A stretch of 56,584 nt of DNA from Deltaproteobacteria bacterium (GTDB lineage Bacteria; Desulfobacterota; Desulfuromonadia; Desulfuromonadales; BM103): assembly GCA_024279915.1 (NCBI GenBank), contig JAJRRB010000005.1, forward strand, positions 1 through 56,584, in the 5' to 3' direction. Both the position numbers and the translations under genes were made by a program. Positions within the stretch are counted from its first letter, which is position 1. Each line of letters opens with the position of its first letter. This document shows positions 34,224 through 40,812 of the stretch, in pieces. Under the pieces are notes generated by a model. It saw only the letters and a list, made by a program, of their open reading frames with translations, searched no databases and was not told the origin of the DNA.

Positions 34224-34287
34224 GTGTCAGTTGCACTCCACTGAAACATAAATTTGGGTGTCTCGGCCACCGGGGTATTTAGGACAC
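34224..34287 (+). repeat. array palindrome E5, with a partial copy in front
   Basis: Arms GTGTC (34224) and GGACAC (to 34287) with core TTGCACTCCACTGAAACAT and inner GTGTCTCGGCCACC. A partial element 34193-34230 (ATCACGGACCTGG ... GTGTCAG) abuts it, so two elements are fused here, as if a gene between them had been lost. Confidence 0.7.
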
Positions 34288-34348
34288 AGAATATTCATAC
34301 TTAGGCGGCATGTAATTTCTTTTGATCTATTTAAAGAGGAGGTACGAA

Positions 34349-34702
34349 ATGACGCAGAAAATAGTACCGTTGTTGATCATAGTTTCTTTTTTGATCTTTC
34401 CTGCAACATCCTTTGCTCTTCGTTGTGGTAGCGATCTTGCGGAGATCGGAGATTTGAAGATTGAAGTTAAATTAGCTTGTGGTGAACCTCTTTCTAAAGA
34501 AGTCATCGGCTATGTTGACCAAGTCAGATATAAAGTTGAAAAGAGTTACTACGAGGATAGAAGCCGTGATGGTAAAGGCCAGGCAGAAGAGCGAATCAGG
34601 GTCATGGTAATTGAAGAGTGGATCATAAAAGAATCTGACAACTACTATAGTCTTGTGTTCGAGGGGAATAAATTAAAAGAGATCGAGTGGGCCAACAGGT
34701 AA
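34349..34702 (+). CDS. DUF2845-type exported protein (array gene)
   Basis: A 117-residue protein: signal peptide residues 1-24 (VPLLIIVSFLIFPATSFA), then LRCGSDLAEIGDLKIEV and ACGEPLSKE, the pattern of the DUF2845 family of small periplasmic proteins with paired cysteines. Function unknown. GAGGAGG precedes ATG 34349 by 7 nt, and an earlier in-frame TTG at 34322 is ignored. The palindrome E6 starts 9 nt after its stop. Confidence 0.75.
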   Translation: MTQKIVPLLIIVSFLIFPATSFALRCGSDLAEIGDLKIEVKLACGEPLSKEVIGYVDQVRYKVEKSYYEDRSRDGKGQAEERIRVMVIEEWIIKESDNYYSLVFEGNKLKEIEWANR

Positions 34703-34710
34703 CTCCAAGT

Positions 34711-34771
34711 GTCCTACAAACCACGCCTCTGGAACAAGAAGGCGAGTGTGTCAGTCGCAGGGTATGTAGGA
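34711..34771 (+). repeat. array palindrome E6
   Basis: TCCTACAAACC (34712-34722) pairs with GGTATGTAGGA (34761-34771) at 10 of 11 positions. Core ACGCCTCTGGAAC and inner GTGTCAGTCGCA are as in other copies. Confidence 0.8.
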
Positions 34772-34900
34772 ATTGCACGTTTAAGCCGATTTTGAGTGGA
34801 CAAAGTCTCTGACACAACTTCTGAGACACGCTAAACTTTGACCTTTAGCTCTGATTAATGTAAATTGCGATTGTCTCAGTTGCTTGGTGAATGAGACAAA
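34772..34900 (+). repeat. repeated long leader before the riboswitch at 34907
   Basis: Blocks: ATTGCACGTTTAAGCCGATT, CTGACACAACTTCTGAGACA, CTTTGACC, TGTAAATTGCGATTGTCTCA, TTGGTGAATGAGACAA. TTGTCTCA and TGAGACAA around GTTGCTTGGTGAA form a collapsed palindrome lacking the inner hairpin. Confidence 0.7.
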
Positions 34901-34906
34901 CAGCTT

Positions 34907-34980
34907 CTGTAGCGGCAAAATCAGGGTAACTTGATGGCGCAAAGCCGCGGGTCCAGAATTATGGATCGCCGGGCTACCAG
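34907..34980 (+). ncRNA. GEMM-I cyclic-dinucleotide riboswitch inside the array
   Basis: Closing stem CTGTAGC (34907-34913) with GCTACCAG (34973-34980, one bulge), strand GGCAAA, hairpin ATCAGG-GTAA-CTTGAT with a GNRA loop, the hallmark GGCGCAAAGCCGCGGGTCC, second hairpin GGGTCC...GGATCGCC and the 3' strand GCCGGGCTACC. This is a near-consensus GEMM-I aptamer. The base equivalent to G20 of the Vc2 aptamer reads G, which points to c-di-GMP rather than cGAMP. The leader terminator follows at 35006, and the RDD-family gene at 35103 is the controlled gene. Confidence 0.88.
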
Positions 34981-35005
34981 GGGGATAGATGAGATTTGAT
35001 TACAC

Positions 35006-35043
35006 AAGCCATCCGTAAGACTGCGGGTGGCTTGTTCTCTTTT
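35006..35043 (+). terminator. leader terminator, riboswitch expression platform
   Basis: Stem AAGCCATCCG (35006-35015) and CGGGTGGCTT (35024-35033), then GTTCTCTTTT, a poorer T-run than the copy at 30982. 25 nt separate it from the aptamer. Confidence 0.7.
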
Positions 35044-35102
35044 GGTAATTACAGTTGAAACGTTAGTAGATGATTACAGGCTGAGTCAGCGGGGAGGGGT
35101 GA

Positions 35103-36386
35103 ATGAGTTCCGAACTATTCAATGTTATATTTTCGGGGAAAATCAAGGATGGAGTTTCAATAGACGAAGTACAGAAGCATTTGGTAACAACCTTTAAAAT
35201 GCCTCCGGAGAAAGTGCGGAAAATCTTTACCGGCCGCCCCATTACAATTAAGGCCAATATTGAACTGCCAATCGCCCAGAAATACCAAAGAGCATTTGAA
35301 GGTGCAGGTGCTATTTGCGAGATAATCCCTGTTCAAAAAGAGTCCGAAGCATTGACGCAGACTCCCACCGTAACTACGCAAAACACTACAGACAAACCCA
35401 CTGTAACAAAGCCACTTCCAGCGAAACTTCAAGTTTCAAAAACAGCATCATTCAAACCGAACCTTTCCGGATTCTGGAGAAGAGTCCTTGCTTTTTTTAT
35501 TGACTCAATATTGCTGGGTATCCTAGGTGCAGTTCTTGGTTACTTTTTCTTTGACCAATTTGCCAAACTTGGTCAATCAGGACGCTTGATTGGTTGTGTG
35601 ATTGCGATACTTTATTTTGGGTTATTGAACAGCTCTATAGGTCAAGGTCAAACAGTTGGCAAGCGACTGATGAAGATCAAGGTTGTTAACGAAGCAGATG
35701 GGAACCTTATTTCGTTACCAAAGTCAGCTTGGCGGTACTTAGTCCTCTGCTTACCATTACTATGCAACGGTCTAGTGCTACCATTTGATAATCACCTTCT
35801 TATGTTTTTGCTAACACTGATCGTGTTTGGTATGGGGGGGATGTTGTTCTATCTGTATATTTTTAACCGTAGAACACGCCAATCAATTCATGATTTAGCG
35901 GCAAAGACTCTTGTAGTTCAAAATATTGAGGGCGGTCGTCCATATCAGCCAGGTGTCTGGAAAGGTCACTATGTTGTCGCTATCTCTTTGGTTGCTTTAA
36001 TTGTTGGTGGAGGTCTCTTTGGCGTTTCAGCGCTAACTAAGACAGGAACCTTCCCAGAGATGTTAACCCTCCAGCAAGAACTTATGGCAAAGCCAGATAT
36101 CCAAGCAGCGTCGGTGGTTTCTGGAACAACTTATAACAGTGAAGGGCAGACAACTCACACTGCCGTTACAGTTGTTGTCTCTGACAAGCAGATGATGAGT
36201 GAAGAAGTTGCTGGCGATATTGTTTCTTCAACGTTCTCTTTTTGCCCTTCCTCTAAAAGCAAGAATTTACTTAAAGTCACCATTACTTATGGGTATGACA
36301 TTGGGATTAGTACAGGTTGGAAGAATAGTAACTTTGTCTACACTCCTGAGCAGTGGGCAACAAAACTGAAGTTGAGTTCGACTTAG
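35103..36386 (+). CDS. RDD-family membrane protein under riboswitch control (array gene)
   Basis: 427 residues in three parts. N-terminal about 70 residues (FNVIFSGKIKDGVSIDEVQK ... GAGAICEI) resemble a small alpha/beta domain found before RDD domains. After a Thr/Pro-rich linker comes the RDD domain (about 120-275) with FWRRVLAFFIDSILL, GQTVGKRLMKIKVV and RRTRQSIHDLAAKT, and about four membrane spans. One more span (about 290-310) leads to an outside C-terminal domain. RDD proteins are poorly known; some move ions. GAGG and GGGG precede the ATG. The only gene of the array behind an intact riboswitch. Confidence 0.82.
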   Translation: MSSELFNVIFSGKIKDGVSIDEVQKHLVTTFKMPPEKVRKIFTGRPITIKANIELPIAQKYQRAFEGAGAICEIIPVQKESEALTQTPTVTTQNTTDKPTVTKPLPAKLQVSKTASFKPNLSGFWRRVLAFFIDSILLGILGAVLGYFFFDQFAKLGQSGRLIGCVIAILYFGLLNSSIGQGQTVGKRLMKIKVVNEADGNLISLPKSAWRYLVLCLPLLCNGLVLPFDNHLLMFLLTLIVFGMGGMLFYLYIFNRRTRQSIHDLAAKTLVVQNIEGGRPYQPGVWKGHYVVAISLVALIVGGGLFGVSALTKTGTFPEMLTLQQELMAKPDIQAASVVSGTTYNSEGQTTHTAVTVVVSDKQMMSEEVAGDIVSSTFSFCPSSKSKNLLKVTITYGYDIGISTGWKNSNFVYTPEQWATKLKLSST

Positions 36387-36396
36387 TTGTTAGTAT

Positions 36397-36462
36397 TGTC
36401 TCACTCACCACGCCGCTGGGACATGATTTCGGATGTCTCGGCCACCAAGGGCCTGAGACATA
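36397..36462 (+). repeat. array palindrome E7
   Basis: Outer arms TGTCTCA (36398-36404) and TGAGACA (36455-36461) are perfect. Inner arms GGGACAT (36419-36425) and ATGTCTC (36434-36440) also pair. It starts 11 nt after the RDD gene stop. Confidence 0.8.
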
Positions 36463-36542
36463 CGATGTGAGAGTTTTTTGAGCTTATCGTGGTATCATTT
36501 TCCCCACAATGACCTTGCATATAATAGAGGAACATCACTGTC

Positions 36543-37088
36543 ATGAAAGTTGTCTGCTTCATTGTTGCTACCCTATTTTCAATGTCTCAGCCGTTCACCT
36601 GTATGGCTGTGGAACGACAATCAGGACAGTCGAGTGATTTAGCACTTGAAGTCTTTCAGATGACACAGTCATTTGACGAATTGGTTAATCTTCTTAAATC
36701 ACAGAAATCACAAGGTGAACAGGAGTCTGAATTACAGAAATTGCAAATTGCTGTTACCTATTTAAGCTTCCGATCCAGAAACATTGAATCGAAGAGAAAT
36801 GAGCTACAGAAAAAAATAAGGATTCGCAATTCTATTGAAGAGTCTGTCGCCAAAATAAAAGATGACCCTGAACAGTGGGAAAAATTCGAAAAGAGTTATC
36901 TCCCGATCAACCGAGGACAGCCACCAAGAGATTTTAGCTTATCTGAATACCGGTTAAAAATGCTAGAAGATCGTCTTGATTCACTCGATAGCGAGATAAT
37001 TGCCTTGGAGACAGAAGTTCAAGGAATGGTCGATGAGTTGGCAGTTTATGAAGCCTACGTACAAAAGAAGCTCAACCTCGTTAATTGA
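36543..37088 (+). CDS. exported coiled-coil protein (array gene)
   Basis: A 181-residue protein with a signal peptide (residues 1-22, VVCFIVATLFSMSQPFTCMA) and then mostly helix with heptad-like spacing: about 35-95 (FDELVNLLKSQKSQGEQESE, then QIAVTYLSFRSRNIESKRNE) and 140-178 (RLKMLEDRLDSLDSEIIALE). No lipobox is clear. Function unknown. GAGGAAC lies upstream of the ATG. It sits between palindromes E7 and E8. Confidence 0.72.
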   Translation: MKVVCFIVATLFSMSQPFTCMAVERQSGQSSDLALEVFQMTQSFDELVNLLKSQKSQGEQESELQKLQIAVTYLSFRSRNIESKRNELQKKIRIRNSIEESVAKIKDDPEQWEKFEKSYLPINRGQPPRDFSLSEYRLKMLEDRLDSLDSEIIALETEVQGMVDELAVYEAYVQKKLNLVN

Positions 37089-37143
37089 TAAATCGACTAA
37101 GACATAATTGTTCCAACTGACGGCCATGGGCCACGACTGTGTA

Positions 37144-37206
37144 TGTCTCGTAAACCACGCCCCAGAGACAATGAATCAGGTGTGTCAGCACCTTGGTGAA
37201 TGAGAA
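37144..37206 (+). repeat. array palindrome E8
   Basis: TGTCTCGTAAACCA (37144-37157) against TTGGTGAATGAGAA (37193-37206) pairs at about 9 of 12 central positions. Core CGCCCCAGAGACA, inner GTGTCAGCACC. Confidence 0.75.
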
Positions 37207-37236
37207 TTTAGAGGGGGAGTCTGCTGAGAGATCACT

Positions 37237-37268
37237 AGCCATCCGTAATGTTTGCGGGTGGTTTGTTA
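37237..37268 (+). terminator. leader terminator before the gene at 37291
   Basis: Stem AGCCATCCG (37237-37245) and CGGGTGGTT (37255-37263), then TGTTAGCATTTTG. A degraded member of the leader-terminator family; the leader before it is short, with TTTAGAGGGGGAGTCTG as the only remaining shared block. Confidence 0.6.
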
Positions 37269-37290
37269 GCATTTTGAGGGGGGACCTTTT

Positions 37291-37872
37291 TTGAGTGCAA
37301 TTCCAGTCATGAAAATACGACGATTACTGATACTTTCTATATTTCTTTTGGTGGTGTTAACAGCAGGATACTTTTACTATGCTGAACAGCCTCCTGTTCA
37401 GCATAGTAAAATGTTGGTTCCAGATAAGGGCATGCTATCTCAGGTGCATGACGGGCAAGGTGAGCCTGGCAAAATTGCAGACGAACAACCTCCTGTTCAG
37501 CACTATAAAATGTTGATTCCAGGAAAAACCACACTATCTCAGATGTATGATAGGCAAGGTGAGCCTAACAAAATTGCAGAAACAAAGAATGGCAAGAATT
37601 ACATTTATGATGGCTATACTGTTAATTTTAGTGGCCCGAGAAGTTCAACAATTAACACAATTACGATCCTTAACGATGTAGATTATGTAACTCCCACTGG
37701 AATACGGGTAGGAGATTCTCGTGAGGCAGTGAATAAAACACTTGAGTCCAATGAGTTGTATGGGCAGTCCTCTCCTGCTCTTGTTGACTATGATAAGAGC
37801 CTGTACTATTGGTTTTGGTCTGACCGCAACAAAGTCGAAATGATTGTTATAGGCCGGATTGGTCGTCAGTAG
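37291..37872 (+). CDS. membrane-anchored protein with an internal 33-residue duplication (array gene)
   Basis: About 193 residues. One membrane segment (about 12-30) then two copies of a unit starting EQPPVQH and ending GEPxKIAD/E (about 33-65 and 66-98), followed by a unique C-terminal domain with NTITILNDVDYVTPTGIRVG and SREAVNKTLES. TTG 37291 is chosen because GGGGGG lies 7 nt upstream; ATG 37309 has no ribosome site. Function unknown. The two units are still about 75 per cent alike in DNA, so the duplication is fairly recent. Confidence 0.7.
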   Translation: MSAIPVMKIRRLLILSIFLLVVLTAGYFYYAEQPPVQHSKMLVPDKGMLSQVHDGQGEPGKIADEQPPVQHYKMLIPGKTTLSQMYDRQGEPNKIAETKNGKNYIYDGYTVNFSGPRSSTINTITILNDVDYVTPTGIRVGDSREAVNKTLESNELYGQSSPALVDYDKSLYYWFWSDRNKVEMIVIGRIGRQ

Positions 37873-37943
37873 TCATAACAGCAAGATTCAAGTTTGGTCA
37901 GATTTGTCCTGACAAACAGAAATATCAGTCGAACCAGTGGAGG

Positions 37944-38007
37944 TGTCATACAAACCACGCCACTGAGACGTGATTCAGGATGTGTCAGGACCGAGGTGTG
38001 TAGGACA
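37944..38007 (+). repeat. array palindrome E9
   Basis: TGTCATACAAACC (37944-37956) pairs with GGTGTGTAGGACA (37995-38007) at 11 of 13 positions; inner CTGAGAC (37963-37969) and GTGTCAG (37982-37988) at 6 of 7. A clear two-stem element of 64 bp. Confidence 0.82.
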
Positions 38008-38031
38008 TCTCAACTTACAGAATGGTTTGAT

Positions 38032-38460
38032 ATGCGTTGGTCCCATCTTCAGAAACTTATATACAATATTTGGAAGTCCGAATTGGGGTTGCAGATTCAT
38101 TGCAACGCCTATAGCCTCTCGGGTTCTGCAAGCGTTGGCCGTTACTGGATAACTCTTGGCAAGGAGATTATTTGGGATGTGCCAAAGGACTTCCCGGAGG
38201 AAAGAGAAAAGGGTACGTACAACCTTTGTTGCTCAGAAATATCAGAACTGATACGCACATATCTAGACACACCACTGGACGAGATCAAAACTAATAACTT
38301 TAGTAATGACCGTTGGGGGTTGATAGATATTTTTAAGATGGCTGATCGACGTATTGGGATGAGATATTTAAAGCAAATTAAAGCTGAGAACATACCTGAC
38401 CCAGCGGCGAAAGTTCTAAGAGAACGGCTTAAGCTTAAGGACCAGCAAGAGGTTGTCTAA
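38032..38460 (+). CDS. SF0329-like small protein (array gene)
   Basis: A 142-residue soluble protein. The N-terminus MRWSHLQKLIYNIW and GRYWITLGKEIIWDVP follow the pattern of the SF0329 family, small proteins often found in integron cassettes. The rest is helical with TYLDTPLDEI and a C-terminal AAKVLRERLKLKDQQE. The function of the family is unknown. A weak ribosome site precedes ATG 38032. The palindrome E10 begins 10 nt after the stop. Confidence 0.65.
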   Translation: MRWSHLQKLIYNIWKSELGLQIHCNAYSLSGSASVGRYWITLGKEIIWDVPKDFPEEREKGTYNLCCSEISELIRTYLDTPLDEIKTNNFSNDRWGLIDIFKMADRRIGMRYLKQIKAENIPDPAAKVLRERLKLKDQQEVV

Positions 38461-38469
38461 CTTGCAAAG

Positions 38470-38532
38470 GTCCTATCAACCACCCCGCTGGAACTTGGTT
38501 TAGGGTGTCTCGGCCACCAAGGTGAAATATAC
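38470..38532 (+). repeat. array palindrome E10
   Basis: Left arm GTCCTATCAACCACC, core CCGCTGGAAC, inner GTGTCTCGGCCACC, right arm AAGGTGAAATATACAG. The outer arms pair only partly. Its right end runs into the start of the next small gene. Confidence 0.65.
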
Positions 38533-38536
38533 AGAT

Positions 38537-38740
38537 ATGGACTTCAGGATTGCTATAAACGTATTCCTTATTTTTTGCGGTGGGTCTGTCACTTCTTGGG
38601 CTTTGATAAGTTGGCTGAATAGAGAGGTTATGCCGAATAAGCATGATGGCAGTTTCGTTGTAATTGTCGGCCTGGTTGGATTGCTAATGTTCATAATAGG
38701 CTTCGCAAGCCAGCTCACAATCAAAAGCAAGGAAGATTGA
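38537..38740 (+). CDS. 67-residue two-span membrane protein (array gene)
   Basis: Two hydrophobic segments (INVFLIFCGGSVTSWALISWL and FVVIVGLVGLLMFIIGFA) joined by a charged loop, with a basic C-terminal tail. ATG 38537 is listed; GTG 38522 in the same frame lies inside palindrome E10. No strong ribosome site is seen, so expression is uncertain. Function unknown. Confidence 0.5.
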   Translation: MDFRIAINVFLIFCGGSVTSWALISWLNREVMPNKHDGSFVVIVGLVGLLMFIIGFASQLTIKSKED

Positions 38741-38747
38741 AGTGGAT

Positions 38748-38852
38748 TGTGTCAACGGCAAGCGACTGACACATTGTCGGCAAATTCTCCCGGCTGCCAC
38801 CAGATGTCGATAGACTGTGTCAGGACCTTGGTGCATAGGACATTTTTCGTTC
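38748..38852 (+). repeat. array palindrome E11, last copy
   Basis: A longer, rearranged copy: TGTGTCAACGGCAAG, CGACTGACACATTG, a middle CCACCAGATGTCGATAG, then TGTGTCAGGACCTTGGTGCATAGGACA (in parts to 38852). It marks the right end of the array; none of its blocks recurs to its right. Confidence 0.6.
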
Positions 38853-39205
38853 ATTGTCTCGCAAGTTGTTCCAGCAGTAATTCTCATATTATCTAAGGAT
38901 ATCTAAGACATGTTCTGGCACTTCGGTTCCTTACCATAGTCACTAATGCAAATGTGTTCTGAAGGCGGAAGGCAACTGTGGTCTTTTTGTGGTAGACCGT
39001 GTTCCTATAGTGTTCCCGTGGGAGACCAGTCGTGACTGCCTCCCTTGGTTTGACAAGCGTTTACCCGTGAAACAAGGGGCTAAAAAGTGTTCTTTTGTAA
39101 CTAGCCGTAATCGTTGAAATTGTAACATTTGACTTCTCCTCGCAACTTGTGTAAAACCATTGTTATCCTAGTGGTTTAGGCTTAAAATAGACCAAAATAA
39201 ACTGA
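38853..39205. other. non-coding stretch between the array and the tRNA-Arg fragment
   Basis: About 350 bp with no convincing gene on either strand. It contains ATCTAAGGATATCTAAGACA (tandem ATCTAAG) near 38893 and a run of short dyads, among them GTGGTCTTTTTGTGGTAGACC. Position suggests the decayed end of a mobile region; I cannot assign more. Confidence 0.4.
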
Positions 39206-39206
39206 C

Positions 39207-39254
39207 GGACTACGGATCAGAAGGTCGGGCGTTCGAATCGTCCGCGGCGCGCCA
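39207..39254 (+). other. 3' fragment of a tRNA-Arg gene, likely attachment-site relic (copy 1)
   Basis: The 48 bp start in the anticodon loop (CTACGGA, anticodon ACG), continue through variable loop AAGGTC and a T-arm with GTTCGAATC, and end GCGCGCCA. The 5' half of a tRNA is absent. Integrases that use tRNA genes commonly leave just this part behind. Copy 2 at 40644 is about 80 per cent identical. Confidence 0.75.
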
Positions 39255-39261
39255 TTTAAAG

Positions 39262-39297
39262 AAAGGTCTCAGCACTTAACGGTGCTGAGACCTTTTT
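39262..39297 (+). terminator. intrinsic terminator behind tRNA fragment 1
   Basis: Perfect 11-bp stem GGTCTCAGCAC (39265-39275) and GTGCTGAGACC (39282-39292), extended by AAA/TTT, then TTTTT. A related hairpin follows copy 2, so tRNA end and terminator were duplicated together. Confidence 0.9.
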
Positions 39298-39319
39298 GTG
39301 TTTTAGATTCAAGGAGTAA

Positions 39320-39400
39320 TTGTTTTTCTGGATATGTTGATCCAATCGACATATACTCAGGACGTGTCGAAAAAAACCTATTTTATCGACATATCATTGG
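39320..39400. promoter_or_regulatory. repeated TCGACATAT operator region of fic
   Basis: ATATGTTGA and TCGACATAT (about 39334-39356) form one dyad; GTGTCGA and TCGACATAT (about 39365-39388) form a second, with TATTTTAT between as a possible -10. A related dyad GTGTCGAAA...TTTCGACGTAT lies downstream of the gene at 40558. Binding by the C-terminal domain of the Fic protein is plausible. Confidence 0.6.
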
Positions 39401-39421
39401 TCTCCCCAAAAGGAGGGTCAG

Positions 39422-40504
39422 ATGACTTTCGATCCGCAAAATCCGTACAACGACCTGCCGACCTTACCGCCTGCTGTTGATCTGGAATCCAAATCCGTAC
39501 TAAAGCAGGCTATCGCCGCCAATAAGGCTTTGGCTGAACTCAAGGGTGCCGGAGAACTGGTACCGAATCAGGCGGTTCTGATCCAATCAATCGGTTTACA
39601 GGAAGCCAAACTTTCTTCTGAAATAGAAAATATTGTTACGACCAATGATGAACTCTATCGTGCTTGTGCCAATAAAGGTGCAAAGACAGATCCGCACACC
39701 ATAGAAGTTTTGAGCTATAACGATGCTCTCTGGTATGGTTTTGATGCCATCAAGAACCAGAATCGTACACTAACAACCAATCTCTATGAAGAACTATTCC
39801 AACAGATCAAGCAAAGCAAAGCCGGGGTACGCAAAACTCCGGGAACCAAATTGGCAACCAGTTCTGGTAAGGTGATCTATACCCCGCCGGAAGGGGAAAC
39901 GGTCCTACGCAACAAGTTGGCAAATTTGGAACGGTTCATCTATGCTGAAGATGGTCTTGATCCCTTGGTCAAGTTGGCGGTTGTCCATTACCAGTTTGAG
40001 GCGATTCACCCCTTTACCGATGGTAATGGTCGTACTGGTCGGATATTAAACATCCTCTTTTTGGTAGAGCAGGGGCTGCTGGATATCCCTATTCTTTACC
40101 TGAGTCGCTATATCATCGAAAATAAGGAGGCTTATTACACCGGTCTACGAGATATCACCGAACAGGGTGATTGGGAGAGCTGGATTCTTTACATGCTTGA
40201 AGCGGTTGAGCAGACTGCACGCGAAACTCGTGAAAAAATTCTGGCAATCCGCGATCTGATGAATAATGATATTGAGAAAGTCAAAAAAGAATTACCAAAG
40301 ATCTATTCCAAGGATTTGTTGGAGCTGCTTTACCACCAACCTTACTGCAAGATCCGTTTCCTTGAAGAAGCAGGGATTGCTCAGCGGCAGACTGCATCTC
40401 ATTATCTGAAAGAATTAGCACGGATCGGTGTACTGAATGCATTCAAGCTTGGTCGGGAGGTCTATTACATCAACGAAAAATTCCTGGATTTGTTGGTCAA
40501 GTAA
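39422..40504 (+). CDS. Fic-family protein (AMPylator) with N-terminal inhibitory motif
   Basis: A 360-residue Fic/DOC protein that transfers AMP or a related group to a target. The active site HPFTDGNGRTGRI (about 197-209) keeps His, Asp and both Arg. The inhibitory helix motif [ST]xxxE[GN] occurs as SSEIEN (about 65-70), so the enzyme is self-restrained, class II type. The last 70 residues look like a winged helix (CKIRFLEEAGIAQRQTASHY, then LKELARIGVLNAFKLGREVY), suggesting self-regulated transcription. GGAGGG lies 6-7 nt before the ATG. It is flanked by two tRNA-Arg relics. Confidence 0.9.
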   Translation: MTFDPQNPYNDLPTLPPAVDLESKSVLKQAIAANKALAELKGAGELVPNQAVLIQSIGLQEAKLSSEIENIVTTNDELYRACANKGAKTDPHTIEVLSYNDALWYGFDAIKNQNRTLTTNLYEELFQQIKQSKAGVRKTPGTKLATSSGKVIYTPPEGETVLRNKLANLERFIYAEDGLDPLVKLAVVHYQFEAIHPFTDGNGRTGRILNILFLVEQGLLDIPILYLSRYIIENKEAYYTGLRDITEQGDWESWILYMLEAVEQTARETREKILAIRDLMNNDIEKVKKELPKIYSKDLLELLYHQPYCKIRFLEEAGIAQRQTASHYLKELARIGVLNAFKLGREVYYINEKFLDLLVK

Positions 40505-40557
40505 GAGTGGCAAGACATATCCAGAAGATGTACATTAAATAAACATGTTTTGATAAT

Positions 40558-40595
40558 GTGTCGAAAAAATATAATAGTTTCGACGTATGTTGAGT
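40558..40595. promoter_or_regulatory. second TCGA-type operator, downstream of fic
   Basis: GTGTCGAAA and TTTCGACGTAT flank AAATATAATAG, so a TATAAT box sits between the arms as in the region before fic. It ends 50 bp before tRNA relic copy 2. It appears to be a duplicate of the fic control region whose gene is gone or which now drives nothing obvious. Confidence 0.5.
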
Positions 40596-40643
40596 CGGTG
40601 GCTTGATATGAGGAGTTTGTGTTCTCACTGTGGATAGAACGTC

Positions 40644-40691
40644 TGACTACGGACCAGAAGGTCGGAATTCCAAATCTTCCGCAGCGCGCCA
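40644..40691 (+). other. 3' fragment of a tRNA-Arg gene (copy 2)
   Basis: Starts TGACTACGGACCAGAAGGTCGG and ends GCAGCGCGCCA (given in parts). It differs from copy 1 at about 9 of 48 positions, chiefly in the T-arm (ATTCCAAAT), which can no longer form a proper T-loop, so it is not functional as tRNA. Confidence 0.75.
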
Positions 40692-40700
40692 TATAAATAG

Positions 40701-40738
40701 AGTCCCCAGCACTTTGTCAGTGCTGAGGCCTTTTGTGT
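40701..40738 (+). terminator. terminator behind tRNA fragment 2
   Basis: Stem CCCAGCACT (about 40705-40713) and AGTGCTGAGG (about 40719-40728), then CCTTTTGTGTTTTT. A slightly decayed relative of the hairpin at 39265. Confidence 0.75.
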
Positions 40739-40748
40739 TTTTCTTGTA

Positions 40749-40812
40749 AAATGCATCGCATGTGATACATTTATACCTTGACTAGCTATTCTGCATTATA
40801 TACGATGCATTT
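40749..40812 (+). promoter_or_regulatory. hipBA promoter with inverted operator half-sites
   Basis: AAATGCATCG (40749-40758) and CGATGCATTT (40803-40812) are perfect inverted copies. TTGACT (40778-40783) and TACGAT (40801-40806) with a 17-bp spacer are the likely promoter; its -10 is inside the right half-site. A start about 7 nt later falls on the ATG of hipB, so the message may be leaderless, agreeing with the lack of a ribosome site. Confidence 0.65.

Noticed and set aside
29748-38852. Classical integron with attC sites
   Set aside because: I looked for GTTRRRY and RYYYAAC at the element ends. A single RYYYAAC match (GTCTAAC before 38461) occurs and no consistent partner; no integrase gene is present. 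The array is reported as attC-like only by structure.
29748-38852. REP/REPIN elements spread by a RAYT transposase
   Set aside because: REPIN arms are near-identical between copies, whereas here outer arms differ between copies and covary within them; no RAYT gene is in the window.
24960-39200. CRISPR array
   Set aside because: Repeats are separated by whole genes, are palindromic and diverge; there are no uniform spacers and no cas genes.
39207-39254. Functional tRNA-Arg gene
   Set aside because: No D-arm or 5' acceptor strand can be found upstream; only the 3' half exists.
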